DNA from: an uncultured Sporosarcina sp.
GTDB taxonomy: Bacteria > Bacillota > Bacilli > Bacillales_A > Planococcaceae
Assembly: GCA_948469885.1 (NCBI GenBank)
Contig: CAOKMT010000016.1
Coordinates: 1-42,932 of the forward strand
Direction of reading: 5' to 3'
DNA length: 42,932 nt
Shown piece by piece: positions 1 to 8,086 of this stretch. Position numbers and translations under genes: made by a program. The notes beneath the pieces were generated by a model. That model searched no databases. It was not told where the DNA came from and saw only the letters and a list, made by a program, of their open reading frames with translations. How positions within the stretch are numbered: the stretch's first letter is position 1; each line of letters begins with the position of its first letter.

Positions 1-70
1 AGCATTCATCCCGCCACTTATGGAAGTGGAGGACTTCTGCTGAATCAAGTTAAAACATCCTTCTTATCCG

Positions 71-98
71 TTTTCAACTTGGAGGGATGTGGTATACT
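71..98 (+). promoter_or_regulatory. Likely promoter of yuiD
   Basis: An extended -10 element (TGGTATACT, core 93-98) lies 16 bases after a weak -35 (TTTTCA, 71-76), about 40 bases before the yuiD start. Bases 1-70 show no convincing gene. Confidence 0.45.
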
Positions 99-138
99 AA
101 CAATATTATTTCGATTAAGTGAAGGGGTGGACGTCAGG

Positions 139-615
139 ATGGCCATTTTTCATAATACTCCGCTCCTTGCGGCTCTGTTCGGCATTTTCTTTGCGCAATT
201 CATAAAAATCCCGATCAGTTTTTTCCTGCATGGAAAACTCGACTGGAAACTGATCACCTCGACGGGCAGTATGCCCAGTTCTCATTCAGCTGCTGTTACA
301 TCTTTGACAACTGCCATCGCTTATGAGGCGGGACTCGACTCACCACTTTTTGCGGTTTCAGCAATTTTTGCAGTCATTGTCATGTTCGATGCCACCGGGA
401 TTCGGTATCAAGCTGGGCAACAAGCCCTCATCATTAACCAAATGCGTGTAGATTTCCAAACGTTTGTACAGGAAGCAAAAGGATGGCAACAAAAAGATGG
501 TCAGCAAAAAATCGAGGAATTAAAAACATTGCTCGGACATAAACCGAGTGAAGTTTTTGTAGGAGCTGTAACTGGAGTTCTCATATCTGTCATCATTTAT
601 TCTTTCATCGTCTGA
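139..615 (+). CDS. yuiD: Divergent PAP2 family membrane protein YuiD (DUF212)
   Basis: The protein has 158 residues when started at the ATG at 139, which follows AAGGGGTGG at a suitable distance and gives the usual length of YuiD. Hydrophobic stretches lie near residues 5-25, 60-85 and at the C-terminus, so it is a small integral membrane protein. The conserved stretch with GSMPSSHSA near residue 45 and a later DATGIRYQAG motif are typical of the DUF212 family, which is distantly related to PAP2 phosphatases. The SMPSSH motif suggests a phosphatase-like site, but no substrate is established. It converges with yuiB on a shared hairpin. An upstream ATG at 79 has no ribosome binding site. Confidence 0.85.
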   Translation: MAIFHNTPLLAALFGIFFAQFIKIPISFFLHGKLDWKLITSTGSMPSSHSAAVTSLTTAIAYEAGLDSPLFAVSAIFAVIVMFDATGIRYQAGQQALIINQMRVDFQTFVQEAKGWQQKDGQQKIEELKTLLGHKPSEVFVGAVTGVLISVIIYSFIV

Positions 616-626
616 TCTTTACAGAA

Positions 627-666
627 AAAAGGTGTGTTTGAGCGAATCCGCTTAAACACACCTTTT
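627..666. terminator. Bidirectional terminator between yuiD and yuiB
   Basis: An 18-bp inverted repeat (627-644 with 649-666, one G-T wobble) surrounds a 4-base loop. On the minus strand the stem is followed by a run of T, ending yuiB; on the plus strand it lies 12 bases after yuiD. Confidence 0.85.
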
Positions 667-680
667 CTATACTAAACACG

Positions 681-1016
681 TCAAAACATTTGATAGCCTT
701 GTTTGCGTAATGTTTTAATCACAAACCCTGAAATGATCGCACCGACAAGACCACTTGATAGGATGACAATATCCACTGTATGAAGAGCCATTATTTTTTC
801 ACCAAGCATTCGGAATGCGTATGCCGGTTTCGTAAAATACTCATAAATCTTCACTTCGTCAATGATCAGAATAACAATAACCGGGTAGATGATTGCCATC
901 AGCCAAGTCATTCTCAATAACATATTCAATAAAAATCCAATACCGAAAAAGATCACGATAAAAATCAGTATGGATAACACTACGTGTACTAATGAAATTG
1001 TTCCACCCAAAGTCAT
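681..1016 (-). CDS. yuiB: YuiB-family small membrane protein
   Basis: This 111-residue protein has three strongly hydrophobic segments (about residues 5-35, 37-53 and 82-101) with a short polar loop between the second and third. The FFGIGFLLNMLLRMTW stretch and the position next to yumB and yuiD match Bacillus subtilis YuiB. No catalytic motif is visible and the function is unknown. Its start follows GAGGTAATG-like sequence at about 1020. Confidence 0.65.
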   Translation of the reverse strand: MTLGGTISLVHVVLSILIFIVIFFGIGFLLNMLLRMTWLMAIIYPVIVILIIDEVKIYEYFTKPAYAFRMLGEKIMALHTVDIVILSSGLVGAIISGFVIKTLRKQGYQMF

Positions 1017-1171
1017 TACCTCCGCTCTCCACCCATCATTTTACATGAACAGACAAGAGCTTTCAACAGAACGCGGCTCGTTCGAAAATTTGTCGAATTT
1101 TCTTCAGAAAGTATGCACTCCTCATTTATAGGATAAGGGGCGCACCCGTTGTCTAGTATTCCGCAGAACAG

Positions 1172-1206
1172 TTAAAAGCACCTACCCATATTGATGAGTA
1201 GGTGCT
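1172..1206 (-). terminator. Terminator of yumB
   Basis: A 9-bp perfect stem (1177-1185 with 1198-1206, AGCACCTAC) is followed on the minus strand by TTTTAAC. It begins 17 bases after the yumB stop. Confidence 0.85.
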
Positions 1207-1222
1207 ACAAGTCCGCATCTGA

Positions 1223-2437
1223 TTACAAGAAGTCAAACTTTCCTTTTTTCATAACGAGGCCGATGCCGCCAATCATGTATAATGAACGATTATCCACTAC
1301 TTTTTTCATGAATGAAGCTTTTGTACCTGTCAATTTCTTATCAAAAACAACACCGATTGCATCGTCTCCGCCAAGTGAACAAACGCTCCCTTTCAAATCA
1401 GGGACGAACGTTGATGTCGGTTGGTTTTTAAGAAGAGCAACGATATTCTCCGCGCATTTGTCACCTTGCTGCATCGCGATTTGTGCAGTTGGCGGATACG
1501 GACGGTTGATTTCTTCATTGATCATAAGTGCACAGTCCCCAACGACAAACACATCGTCAAAACCTGGCGCTCGTAGATCTTTTTCCACTTTGACACGCGC
1601 ACGCATGTTTTCGATACCGGATGACTCTACGAGACGGTTACCTCGGACACCCGCAGCCCATACGACTGTACGAGATTTGATGAATTCGAATTCTTCTTCA
1701 CCAGTTTTAATTTTAACGCCTTCTTCAGTTGCTTCAACAAGAGGTGTACCAATTGAAAACTCGATTCCTTTGGATTCAAGTTGACCAACCGCATATTTAA
1801 CAAGCTCTTCATCAAATCCTGGAAGAACCATCGGCGCCGCTTCTACACAAACGACACGCACTTTTTCAAATGGAACATCATATTCTTTACAAAGTTCTGG
1901 AACACGATTTCCAAGCTCTCCGAGGAATTCGATGCCTGTAAATCCAGCCCCGCCGACAACAATTGTTAAACGACTATCATCTTTCGATTCTTCAAGCGAC
2001 CAAGTCGCAAATTGGTAGTCGATATGATCGCGAATTTGACGTGCCGCTTTGACGTTCGCCATGGCAAGTGCATGTTTGTCGAGACCTGGGATACCGAAAG
2101 TCTCTCCTTCAAAGCCAAGAGAGATTACTAAGTAATCATATGTATGTGTTCCGGCACTTGATGTCACGACTTTCTCATTTACATCGATCGCTTCAACTTT
2201 AGCTTGGATGAACTCTACTTTTTCTGCGTTGATAACCCTTTTAATATCATATCGCACTTGTTCAGGCGTTAAAGTTCCCGCCGCCGCTTCATGCAACCAA
2301 GTAGATTCGTAATGGTATTCATTTTTATTTATGAGAACGATATCCGCCTCATCTGTTCCAAGTGATTTTTGCAATTTAACGACCGTAGCCAAACCGCCGT
2401 AGCCTGCACCTAACACCAATATTGTTGGCCTTTTCAC
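1223..2437 (-). CDS. yumB: NADH dehydrogenase-like flavoprotein YumB (NDH-2 family)
   Basis: YumB belongs to the type II NADH:quinone oxidoreductase family, single-subunit FAD enzymes on the inner face of the membrane that pass electrons from NADH to quinone without pumping protons. The first dinucleotide-binding motif GAGYGG is at residues 10-15, a second (GGAGFTG) at 162-168, and the FAD-contacting VFVVGDCAL stretch is near 310. The C-terminus is amphipathic, as expected for membrane attachment. The start is the GTG at 2437, preceded by AAAGGTGG, which gives 404 residues; the open frame runs back to 2596 but without a ribosome binding site. The quinone and physiological role of YumB are less certain than for Ndh. 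A second family member, yutJ, lies 2.3 kb away. Confidence 0.88.
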   Translation of the reverse strand: MKRPTILVLGAGYGGLATVVKLQKSLGTDEADIVLINKNEYHYESTWLHEAAAGTLTPEQVRYDIKRVINAEKVEFIQAKVEAIDVNEKVVTSSAGTHTYDYLVISLGFEGETFGIPGLDKHALAMANVKAARQIRDHIDYQFATWSLEESKDDSRLTIVVGGAGFTGIEFLGELGNRVPELCKEYDVPFEKVRVVCVEAAPMVLPGFDEELVKYAVGQLESKGIEFSIGTPLVEATEEGVKIKTGEEEFEFIKSRTVVWAAGVRGNRLVESSGIENMRARVKVEKDLRAPGFDDVFVVGDCALMINEEINRPYPPTAQIAMQQGDKCAENIVALLKNQPTSTFVPDLKGSVCSLGGDDAIGVVFDKKLTGTKASFMKKVVDNRSLYMIGGIGLVMKKGKFDFL

Positions 2438-2649
2438 GAAAATCGAAACCACCTTTAATTTTATTTTATCCGGAACACACAAATATAACTCCATCAAAGA
2501 AGGATGAAGACATCGCTTCTTCATGAAATGCAGCCCGGTTTTTTCAGTTTTCACACTACCTCTTATATTAGCCCTTTTGATAGTGTTTTTCAACACCCTA
2601 TGTAAAATAGTAAATCTTTGAAAATACTGACTTGGTATATATTGTAAAG

Positions 2650-2683
2650 CAGAAAATGACCCTCCTACAAATTCAGGAGGGTC
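2650..2683 (-). terminator. Terminator of yutM
   Basis: A perfect 9-bp stem (2658-2666 with 2675-2683, GACCCTCCT) followed by a T-rich tract on the minus strand, 7 bases after the yutM stop. Confidence 0.85.
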
Positions 2684-2689
2684 TTCTCA

Positions 2690-3052
2690 TTAGCAATCCT
2701 TTGGAGTTCCGACGTTTTTAGCTGTTCTGAATGAAGTTCCGCATCCGCATGAGAGAATAGCATTCGGATTTTCTATCGTAAATCCGCCGCCCATCAAAGA
2801 CTCTTTATAGTCAATTTGCGTACCTTTCAGAATATCGATATCGTCCGTCGCAACGATCATTTCAATACCGTGCTGTGAAAGCAACTGGTCTTCCTCAGAC
2901 TTTTCCGTTTCAAACCCTAAACCGTATGTGAGTCCGCTACACCCACCGCCGTTGACAGCGACACGTAGGTACGAACCTTCTTCTCCATTATGCTGCATCA
3001 TTTTCTTTACATGAAATGCCGCCGCTTCAGATAGTTCAACTAATTGACCCAA
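2690..3052 (-). CDS. yutM: A-type iron-sulfur cluster carrier YutM (HesB/IscA/ErpA family)
   Basis: This 120-residue protein is an A-type carrier that receives Fe-S clusters from a scaffold and passes them to target enzymes. The three conserved cysteines are C38 in GGGCSGL and C102/C104 in the CGCGTSF motif. The length matches Bacillus YutM. A fourth cysteine ends the protein (C120), beyond the usual conserved region. It has its own promoter and terminator, so it appears monocistronic. It lies close to NifU-like yutI, and the Suf operon 30 kb away probably supplies its clusters. Confidence 0.92.
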   Translation of the reverse strand: MGQLVELSEAAAFHVKKMMQHNGEEGSYLRVAVNGGGCSGLTYGLGFETEKSEEDQLLSQHGIEMIVATDDIDILKGTQIDYKESLMGGGFTIENPNAILSCGCGTSFRTAKNVGTPKDC

Positions 3053-3082
3053 TCGTGTTCACCTTCCCTATACGTTTCTTCC

Positions 3083-3112
3083 ATTGTACCAGTGCATTTA
3101 GCCGTTCTGCAA
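3083..3112 (-). promoter_or_regulatory. Probable sigma-A promoter of yutM
   Basis: On the minus strand TTGCAG (3112-3107) and TACAAT (3088-3083) are separated by 18 bases, 30 bases upstream of the yutM start. Confidence 0.55.
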
Positions 3113-3173
3113 TCAAAATTGCTTAAAGTTTCTTTTTCTTACGTTATACTAATGACAAACAATTCCCCTAAAT

Positions 3174-3200
3174 TAAAAAGGACCTGTCGTCGGCCCTTTT
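3174..3200 (-). terminator. Terminator of yutI
   Basis: A 9-bp stem (3192-3200 with 3176-3184, one G-T pair) with a 7-base loop and TTTTT on the minus strand, 60 bases after yutI. A second small hairpin containing CAGCAA/TTGCTG lies at about 3236-3254. Confidence 0.65.
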
Positions 3201-3259
3201 CATTGTTTACAATCGATTCCACTTTACTTTCATTCAGCAACAGCTATTGCTGAAGCAAT

Positions 3260-3496
3260 TTAAAATACTTGTTCTACTTCAACGACACCTGGAACTTCTT
3301 CCAGAAGCGCACGCTCAATGCCCGCCTTCAATGTAATCGTCGAGCTCGGACACGTACCGCAAGCACCAAGTAGACGAAGCTTCACAATTCCGTCTTCAAT
3401 GTCAACAAGCTCACAGTCACCTCCGTCACGTAGAAGAAATGGGCGTAATTTATTTAATACTTCTTGTACTGATTCTGTCATTTGTGTATCTGTCAT
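3260..3496 (-). CDS. yutI: NifU-like C-terminal domain Fe-S protein YutI
   Basis: The protein is a stand-alone NifU C-terminal (Nfu) domain of 78 residues. The CxxC motif at C46/C49 (GACGTCPSS) would bind a 4Fe-4S cluster between two subunits and deliver it to client enzymes; a further cysteine (C28) follows RDGGD. The start at 3496 is chosen because AGGAGACGAG lies just upstream; the frame is open back to 3556 but that stretch overlaps the promoter region. It is transcribed divergently from yuzD across an AT-rich palindrome that resembles a PerR box. Confidence 0.92.
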   Translation of the reverse strand: MTDTQMTESVQEVLNKLRPFLLRDGGDCELVDIEDGIVKLRLLGACGTCPSSTITLKAGIERALLEEVPGVVEVEQVF

Positions 3497-3515
3497 TAAA
3501 TCTCGTCTCCTTTCC

Positions 3516-3533
3516 TTATAATAATTATTATAA
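3516..3533. promoter_or_regulatory. 18-bp perfect palindrome, PerR-box-like, between yutI and yuzD
   Basis: TTATAATAATTATTATAA reads identically on both strands. Its first 15 bases match the Bacillus PerR consensus TTATAATNATTATAA at 13 of 14 fixed positions, and the same holds from the other side. It also contains a TATAAT on each strand, so it may contain the -10 elements of both divergent genes. PerR control is inferred from sequence similarity only. Confidence 0.55.
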
Positions 3534-3582
3534 ACTGGAATGCGGAAAAAATCCATCTTTGAATACGAAAGGAGTTATTTTC

Positions 3583-3921
3583 ATGAAGAAAAATAACATT
3601 ATCATTGAAATCTTCGGGGCGAATACCACTTGTGCCAGTTGCGTTCAAGCGCCTTCTTCAAAGGATACGTATGAATGGTTACGAGCCGCAATCGCTAGAA
3701 AGTATCCAGGTGAACGGTACGAAATGGTCTATATTGATATCGATAAAGAGATCGACGATAAGCGTCAGCGAGAAATTGCAGCCCAAGTGAGAAATGACGA
3801 ATACTTTTATCCACTCGTCATGCTGAACGGCGACATGATCGGAGAAGGGCATATTCGCTTAAAACCATTATTCTCCGCTCTCGATCAGCTAGGCTTCGGC
3901 AATAATGGAGCACGTATGTAA
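3583..3921 (+). CDS. yuzD: YuzD-family thioredoxin-like protein (DUF1462)
   Basis: This is a 112-residue soluble protein starting at the ATG at 3583, which follows GAAAGGAG at 3567-3574. A CASC motif (C17/C20) comes right after the first beta strand (IIIEIFGA), as in thioredoxin-fold proteins, and a later PLVMLNG segment fits the cis-proline region of such a fold. The family is found next to yutI in Bacilli and may handle disulfides or metal/Fe-S thiols, but its substrate is unknown. The open frame extends upstream into the promoter region and is not used. Confidence 0.85.
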   Translation: MKKNNIIIEIFGANTTCASCVQAPSSKDTYEWLRAAIARKYPGERYEMVYIDIDKEIDDKRQREIAAQVRNDEYFYPLVMLNGDMIGEGHIRLKPLFSALDQLGFGNNGARM

Positions 3922-4228
3922 TTGATTCTATACTGGTATCAAATTCTGTGACTGGCACGCCCTTGTCCTTGGCTCCCCACACTTAATACATCTTACTTGA
4001 AACGCGGACACTCGTTACAAAGCATATGGCACTTGATTAATTAACCAGGAACTCCTCAATGCCCTTAAAACCGCCTCGTCCGCGTTTGAGGGCGTGATTA
4101 TTGTTTCACATTCTTGACCGATTGAAGCTAACTTCGATTTCAATACTTACAACAGTTCAATCTTTCGCACCATCACTAAATACTCCTTGTATAATATGTT
4201 TTATCAAAGTAGAGAAACGGTCATATTA

Positions 4229-4393
4229 TCAACGATTAAGTACGCGGACACCCTCAAACAGTCTCGTTAATTCTTCAAACACGGCTTCCGATTTACCTGC
4301 TACAATACTTATTAATTTCCCTCTTAGCATAATAGTGACCGTCATGATATCCCGATAATCTGAAATGATCTCAACCGACAGTTTTTCGTTTAT
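4229..4393 (-). CDS. Possible 54-residue protein with ATA start, or gene remnant
   Basis: A perfect AAGGAGG (4407-4401) is followed after 7 bases by ATA, then by an open frame of 54 codons ending at TGA 4229-4231. The predicted product begins INEKLSVEIISDYRDIM and ends TRLFEGVRVLNR, which has the codon use of a real protein. No ATG, GTG or TTG lies at the right distance, so either ATA is a rare start, the start was mutated, or it begins at CTG 4381. I do not recognise the family. Confidence 0.3.
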   Translation of the reverse strand: MNEKLSVEIISDYRDIMTVTIMLRGKLISIVAGKSEAVFEELTRLFEGVRVLNR

Positions 4394-4627
4394 ATTTTTA
4401 CCTCCTTCATATGTATTTTAAAGTTATGTCTGACCTGAACGAGATAACACAATTTAATTGTAGCGTTTTTTCACAGCCAGTCGTTAAGACATTCGCCGCA
4501 TATATTGCTTGATCACCGTTAAAATAGTATCCCTGAATGAGAGAACAAAATTCAAGTCGAACAGCCGATGGATTTGTTAGGGATCAATATTAGCTGGGAT
4601 TAGCCTGCCCTGAACTGGATAGATAAA

Positions 4628-4674
4628 TAAAAAAAGAGATCGCCGTAAAGTTAAGAAACGATACGACGATCTCT
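4628..4674 (-). terminator. Terminator of yutJ
   Basis: A 13-base stem (4635-4647 with 4662-4674) with one imperfect pair is followed by seven T on the minus strand, about 105 bases after the yutJ stop. Confidence 0.75.
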
Positions 4675-4780
4675 TCATTTGAGCGGTTTCAAGAGAAGTT
4701 GTGATAGAAATGTGATATTCCTACAATTCTTCTCCATCCACCCTATGAAAACTGCATCACATCACTGTTAAGAAAGTGAT

Positions 4781-5848
4781 TTAACCATTATGCCATTTGT
4801 ACATCCAAAGCACACCGGATTTCAATAACCGTGCGATGCGACCGGTTACTGTACGATCCGCTAAATAAGCAAACCCTTGCTTTTTACCGAGTGAGCCAAG
4901 GAAACCTTTGAGCTTGATCTCCGGCATGCTTTCCGGTAACGGTTTATCTTCCCAAACGAGGCGTAATATTTTCACAATTTGTTCCGCTTGTTCCTCTGCA
5001 ACTTGAGCACTTGGAGCATACGGCAACGCAGCACAGTCACCCACTACATATACATCATTGTATTTCGGCAACTGGTGATAGCTATTTAACGCGAGTCGGC
5101 CGGAACTGCCCTTTTCCGTGTCGATGTTTTGCACAGGAGTGACCGGTCGGATACCCGCTGTCCAAACCACTGCATCTACGGGAATCGTTTCTTCATGATT
5201 ATACAGAACATCAGCACCGACTTTCGTAATGTTGGAATTGGCAACAACATCTACGTTATGTTCATCAAACCAACCTTTTACATAATTACTTAGACGCTCT
5301 GGGAAATCCCGTAAAATCCGTGGACTGCGATCGAACAACTTAATATTCAAATCGGGTCTACTCTCACGTAACTCACTCGCCAGTTCAATGCCGCTCAATC
5401 CTGCGCCAACGATCCCAACCGTAGCTCCTCCACCGAGTCCAAGTAGCTTTTTGTATGTAGTTCGCGATTTTCCGATCGTCTGGATGCTGTATGTATATTC
5501 AGCTGCCCCTGGAACATCATGATAATTATCTTGACAACCGAGACCAATAACGAGGTTATCATATGAGACTTGTGTACCGTCATCAAGATACACACATTTT
5601 TCTTCAGGTGCGATTTCAATGACTTCGCCTTCGACAATTTTAAGTTGATCGTGAACCGGTAAAGGAACACGTACGACAGCATCCGACACAGTTCCCGCTG
5701 CCAACGCGTAAAATTCCGTTTTCAAGCTGTGAAAAGGAGTCCGGTCAACGAGTGTAATTTCAATATCTGCCGGTAGTTCTTTCGTTAAAAGGCGCAACAA
5801 AATACGCATATTGCCGTATCCAGCACCTAACAGCACAAGTTTTTTCAT
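4781..5848 (-). CDS. yutJ: NADH dehydrogenase-like flavoprotein YutJ (NDH-2 family)
   Basis: A 355-residue member of the pyridine nucleotide-disulfide oxidoreductase/NDH-2 family, the same length as Bacillus YutJ. The N-terminal FAD motif is GAGYGN at residues 8-13, the NADH motif is GAGLSGIE near 153, and the VYVVGDCAALP stretch near 275 contacts the flavin. It probably oxidises NADH or another reduced cofactor at the membrane, but family paralogues differ and the acceptor is not known. The start follows AAAGGAG. It has its own promoter and is divergent from yuzB. Confidence 0.85.
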   Translation of the reverse strand: MKKLVLLGAGYGNMRILLRLLTKELPADIEITLVDRTPFHSLKTEFYALAAGTVSDAVVRVPLPVHDQLKIVEGEVIEIAPEEKCVYLDDGTQVSYDNLVIGLGCQDNYHDVPGAAEYTYSIQTIGKSRTTYKKLLGLGGGATVGIVGAGLSGIELASELRESRPDLNIKLFDRSPRILRDFPERLSNYVKGWFDEHNVDVVANSNITKVGADVLYNHEETIPVDAVVWTAGIRPVTPVQNIDTEKGSSGRLALNSYHQLPKYNDVYVVGDCAALPYAPSAQVAEEQAEQIVKILRLVWEDKPLPESMPEIKLKGFLGSLGKKQGFAYLADRTVTGRIARLLKSGVLWMYKWHNG

Positions 5849-5893
5849 TTTTTTCTCCTTTATCGCTAAATTTCCGTTGTTTACTCAACAATG

Positions 5894-5922
5894 AGTATAG
5901 CAGTTTGTGACAAGTTTCACAA
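5894..5922 (-). promoter_or_regulatory. Probable sigma-A promoter of yutJ
   Basis: On the minus strand TTGTGA (5922-5917) and TATACT (5899-5894) are separated by exactly 17 bases, 45 bases upstream of yutJ. Confidence 0.65.
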
Positions 5923-5945
5923 TATGACTTATGCAGACATACAAA

Positions 5946-5974
5946 TTGACGTTTTTTTAAAAAAGGAGTACTAT
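5946..5974 (+). promoter_or_regulatory. Probable sigma-A promoter of yuzB
   Basis: TTGACG (5946-5951) and TACTAT (5969-5974) are 17 bases apart. Transcription would begin near 5981, only about 15 bases before the GTG start, leaving just enough room for the ribosome binding site GAGGTG. Confidence 0.6.
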
Positions 5975-5996
5975 GCCTAATAGTGAGGTGATCTCC

Positions 5997-6233
5997 GTGA
6001 ATCCGATTGTCGAATTTTGCATGAGTAATCTTGCAAACGGTTCACATAAAACTTTGGAACAATTAGAACGCGATCCGAACTTGGACGTCCTTGAATATGG
6101 TTGTTTAAGCTATTGCACAATCTGTGCACATTCACTTTACGCCATGGTGAACGGTGAAATAGTTGAAGCTGACACCCCCGAGGAATTGACGGAACGCATT
6201 TATCAATTCATAGAAGATAATCCACTCTTTTAA
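5997..6233 (+). CDS. yuzB: YuzB-family protein (DUF1450)
   Basis: A 78-residue protein starting at GTG 5997, which gives the family's usual beginning (NPIVEFC) and length. It has four cysteines: C8 and a cluster C36, C40, C43 (GCLSYCTIC), which suggests binding of a metal or an Fe-S cluster, or thiol chemistry; this is inference. Family members are short soluble proteins that often sit beside NDH-2-like genes, as here. A second possible start, ATG 5973 with AAAAGGAG before it, overlaps the -10 of the promoter and would add eight residues. Confidence 0.85.
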   Translation: MNPIVEFCMSNLANGSHKTLEQLERDPNLDVLEYGCLSYCTICAHSLYAMVNGEIVEADTPEELTERIYQFIEDNPLF

Positions 6234-6275
6234 CACCATGCAGTAATTATGTCGAAGCGTAATTGCTTATAAATG

Positions 6276-6303
6276 GCTTTCCATCTTTCATGGAAAGCTT
6301 TTT
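6276..6303 (+). terminator. Terminator of yuzB
   Basis: A 9-bp stem (6276-6284 with 6290-6298) with a 5-base loop is followed by TTTTTAT on the plus strand. Confidence 0.8.
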
Positions 6304-7069
6304 ATATTTTCAAGTCTTTAAGTGTTTGTACAAGTTGTGTCGGCTTCCTCTCTTTTAAGAGCACTTCTTCTCTCGACGTCACGCCGCCTTCAACATGTAT
6401 TGTATCAATTCCAAAATCGAGACCGAAAAGAATATCAGTATCATAGTTGTCCCCGATCATCACCATCTCATCTTTGCTATACCCGCCGCTTTTTTGTATA
6501 AACTCCAGCATATACGATTTCGGCTTCCCTACGAATATAGGTGCTCTTCCCGTCGCATTTTCCACCAATTTCACGAAAGAGCCATTCCCTGGCACAAGCC
6601 CTCTCTCTGTGGGGATCGCCTTATCGCTGTTCGTGGCAATAAAATGCGCGCCCGCCCGAATGGCGATACACGCATTCGACAACTTTTCATAATTGATATG
6701 CCGGTCTATTCCCATGACAACAATATCGGGATCCGTATCCGCAAGACGGATCCCTTCTGCGTGAAGTGCTTCACGAAGTCCGTCTTCTCCGATCATCATC
6801 ACCGTCGCTCCACCATGCATTTCTTCACAATATTTAGCAGCCGCAATCGCTGACGTTATAATCTTCCCACTGTCTGTATGCACTCCGAATAACCGGAGCT
6901 TTTCCTTGATTTGAACCGGTGTCATCGATGAATTATTCGTTATAAAATAAGGATGGATGCCATTCGCTTGTAAGCTTGCGATTAATGATACCGCCTCCTG
7001 AATCGGCTCAATCCCCCGATAAACCGTTCCATCCAAATCAAAACAATACGCTTTATAACTTTTCATCAT
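6302..7069 (-). CDS. yutF: HAD-superfamily NagD-like phosphatase YutF
   Basis: A 255-residue cytoplasmic hydrolase of the HAD superfamily, subclass IIA. Motif I DLDGT is at residues 11-15, motif II is in ITNNSS near 44, the motif III lysine is in VGKPK near 183, and motif IV is GDNYDTDI near 206. NagD-like enzymes remove phosphate from nucleotides or sugar phosphates; the substrate here cannot be read from sequence. The start ATG overlaps the yutE stop (ATGA), so the two are translationally coupled. Confidence 0.9.
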   Translation of the reverse strand: MMKSYKAYCFDLDGTVYRGIEPIQEAVSLIASLQANGIHPYFITNNSSMTPVQIKEKLRLFGVHTDSGKIITSAIAAAKYCEEMHGGATVMMIGEDGLREALHAEGIRLADTDPDIVVMGIDRHINYEKLSNACIAIRAGAHFIATNSDKAIPTERGLVPGNGSFVKLVENATGRAPIFVGKPKSYMLEFIQKSGGYSKDEMVMIGDNYDTDILFGLDFGIDTIHVEGGVTSREEVLLKERKPTQLVQTLKDLKI

Positions 7070-7518
7070 TTCTCATCTGCCGGTAAAAATGCTGAAACGG
7101 GTCCAAGTTCGTTTTCAAGATAGTGACGGACTTTCACCGGAAATTGTAGAAGCGCTTCCATTGACTCATGTAAAGTCGCGTCAATCGTTCCTATATTCAC
7201 TTGAATGAACTCCCGTACAATCATCGTCCGTAGTTCAATGACACGCTTTAAAGGGTCAGCCATCTCCGGTGTGATCACTTTTTCGTCTTCCATAATATCG
7301 ATGATGTCTTCATAACTTCCAGGATCACGCATAATGAATCCGTCAATCATTACATTGCCAACATCGATGATCGATTCAATGACGACATGCGTTAGTCTGG
7401 CAAGGGCAAGCGAATGTATTAGGTCTTCTTTCCACGCTTGCTCCTCTTGATATAAGGTCAATAACTTTTCCATATGTGTAAGTGTAAGCTCAATTTGATT
7501 TCGATCGATAAAATACAT
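7066..7518 (-). CDS. yutE: DUF86/HepT-like protein YutE
   Basis: A 150-residue, mostly helical protein of the DUF86 (HEPN-like) family. The ATG at 7518 is preferred because it has better spacing from GGGAGG; ATG 7524 is an alternative that adds two residues. In toxin members of this family (HepT) an RxxxxH motif is catalytic; here the equivalent stretch reads RTMIVR, so the histidine is missing and RNase toxin activity is unlikely. No MntA-type antitoxin lies beside it. It overlaps yutF by four bases. Confidence 0.8.
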   Translation of the reverse strand: MYFIDRNQIELTLTHMEKLLTLYQEEQAWKEDLIHSLALARLTHVVIESIIDVGNVMIDGFIMRDPGSYEDIIDIMEDEKVITPEMADPLKRVIELRTMIVREFIQVNIGTIDATLHESMEALLQFPVKVRHYLENELGPVSAFLPADEK

Positions 7519-7712
7519 CGTCATTTCTCCTCCCTGGACATTGGTTTTTCCTTTTATATTCTACCATATGTATACAGATTCATTCGCAAATAACGACACG
7601 ATGTAGATGGAGTGTATGAAAGATTGGATCCACTCATGTTTCCACCCGCTTGTCTAACACCTCTTCAATTCTTTACTTCTTTTAAAATCATCGAGAATCT
7701 TTTAGCGTCATG

Positions 7713-7756
7713 AAAAAATCCGTGCCGCTGATCACTTTGACCTTCGACACGGATTT
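7713..7756 (-). terminator. Terminator of the lipA-yutD unit
   Basis: A 9-bp stem (7716-7724 with 7748-7756, AAATCCGTG) is followed by more T on the minus strand, 11 bases after yutD. Confidence 0.8.
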
Positions 7757-7766
7757 CGATTTTCAA

Positions 7767-8069
7767 TCATTGGATCGTGGAACTTGCCTGCTTCACTTTC
7801 CCTTTCTTTTTCAATACAAAATGGGCACAACCGAAATTACAATACTCGTATAGATAGTCTTGTAATGCGCTTATTTTCGTTTCATACGTAGCTTTATGGT
7901 TGCGATCATCGAAAAAGCCTTTTAAACGAAGCTGACCATATCCCCAATCACCGAGTATATAATCATATTTCAATAAAATATCGCTATACCTTGCGAGCAA
8001 TGCCTCTTCGTCAAAGCCGCTCCGGAAATCTGTCACAAGTTCATATTCCCAATTTTCAAGTGTTATCAT
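7767..8069 (-). CDS. yutD: YutD-family protein (DUF1027)
   Basis: A 100-residue protein whose length and aromatic-rich core (KYDYILGDWGYGQLRLKGF, then YLYEYCNFGCAHFVLKK) match the YutD family. It carries two cysteines four residues apart near residue 80. It lies 17 bases downstream of lipA, as in Bacillus, and is probably cotranscribed. The function is unknown; the conserved link to lipA hints at a role connected with lipoate or cell-wall physiology, which is inference only. Confidence 0.85.
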   Translation of the reverse strand: MITLENWEYELVTDFRSGFDEEALLARYSDILLKYDYILGDWGYGQLRLKGFFDDRNHKATYETKISALQDYLYEYCNFGCAHFVLKKKGKVKQASSTIQ

Positions 8070-8086
8070 TTATCAATCACCGCCAC

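Larger units (their letters stand above)
3922..4780. other. 860-base intergenic stretch between yuzD and yutJ
   Basis: No confident gene is seen apart from the weak 54-codon minus-strand frame at 4229-4393 and the yutJ terminator at 4628-4674. On the minus strand, pieces of open frame interrupted by stops continue below 4229 and look like decayed coding sequence. Bases 3922-4100 and 4420-4620 hold nothing recognised. Confidence 0.4.

Noticed and set aside
889-1131. 80-codon plus-strand frame
   Set aside because: It lies mostly opposite yuiB, has no ribosome binding site and its product looks like an antisense shadow.
1191-1784. 197-codon plus-strand frame antisense to yumB
   Set aside because: Serine- and proline-rich composition is typical of an antisense frame of a conserved gene; yumB has clear motifs on the other strand.
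4101-4358. 85-codon plus-strand frame between yuzD and yutJ
   Set aside because: Low-complexity content and no ribosome binding site; the minus strand in the same place has a better Shine-Dalgarno and codon use.
7066-7518. YutE as a HepT toxin of a HepT-MntA pair
   Set aside because: The RxxxxH catalytic histidine is missing and no nucleotidyltransferase antitoxin is adjacent.
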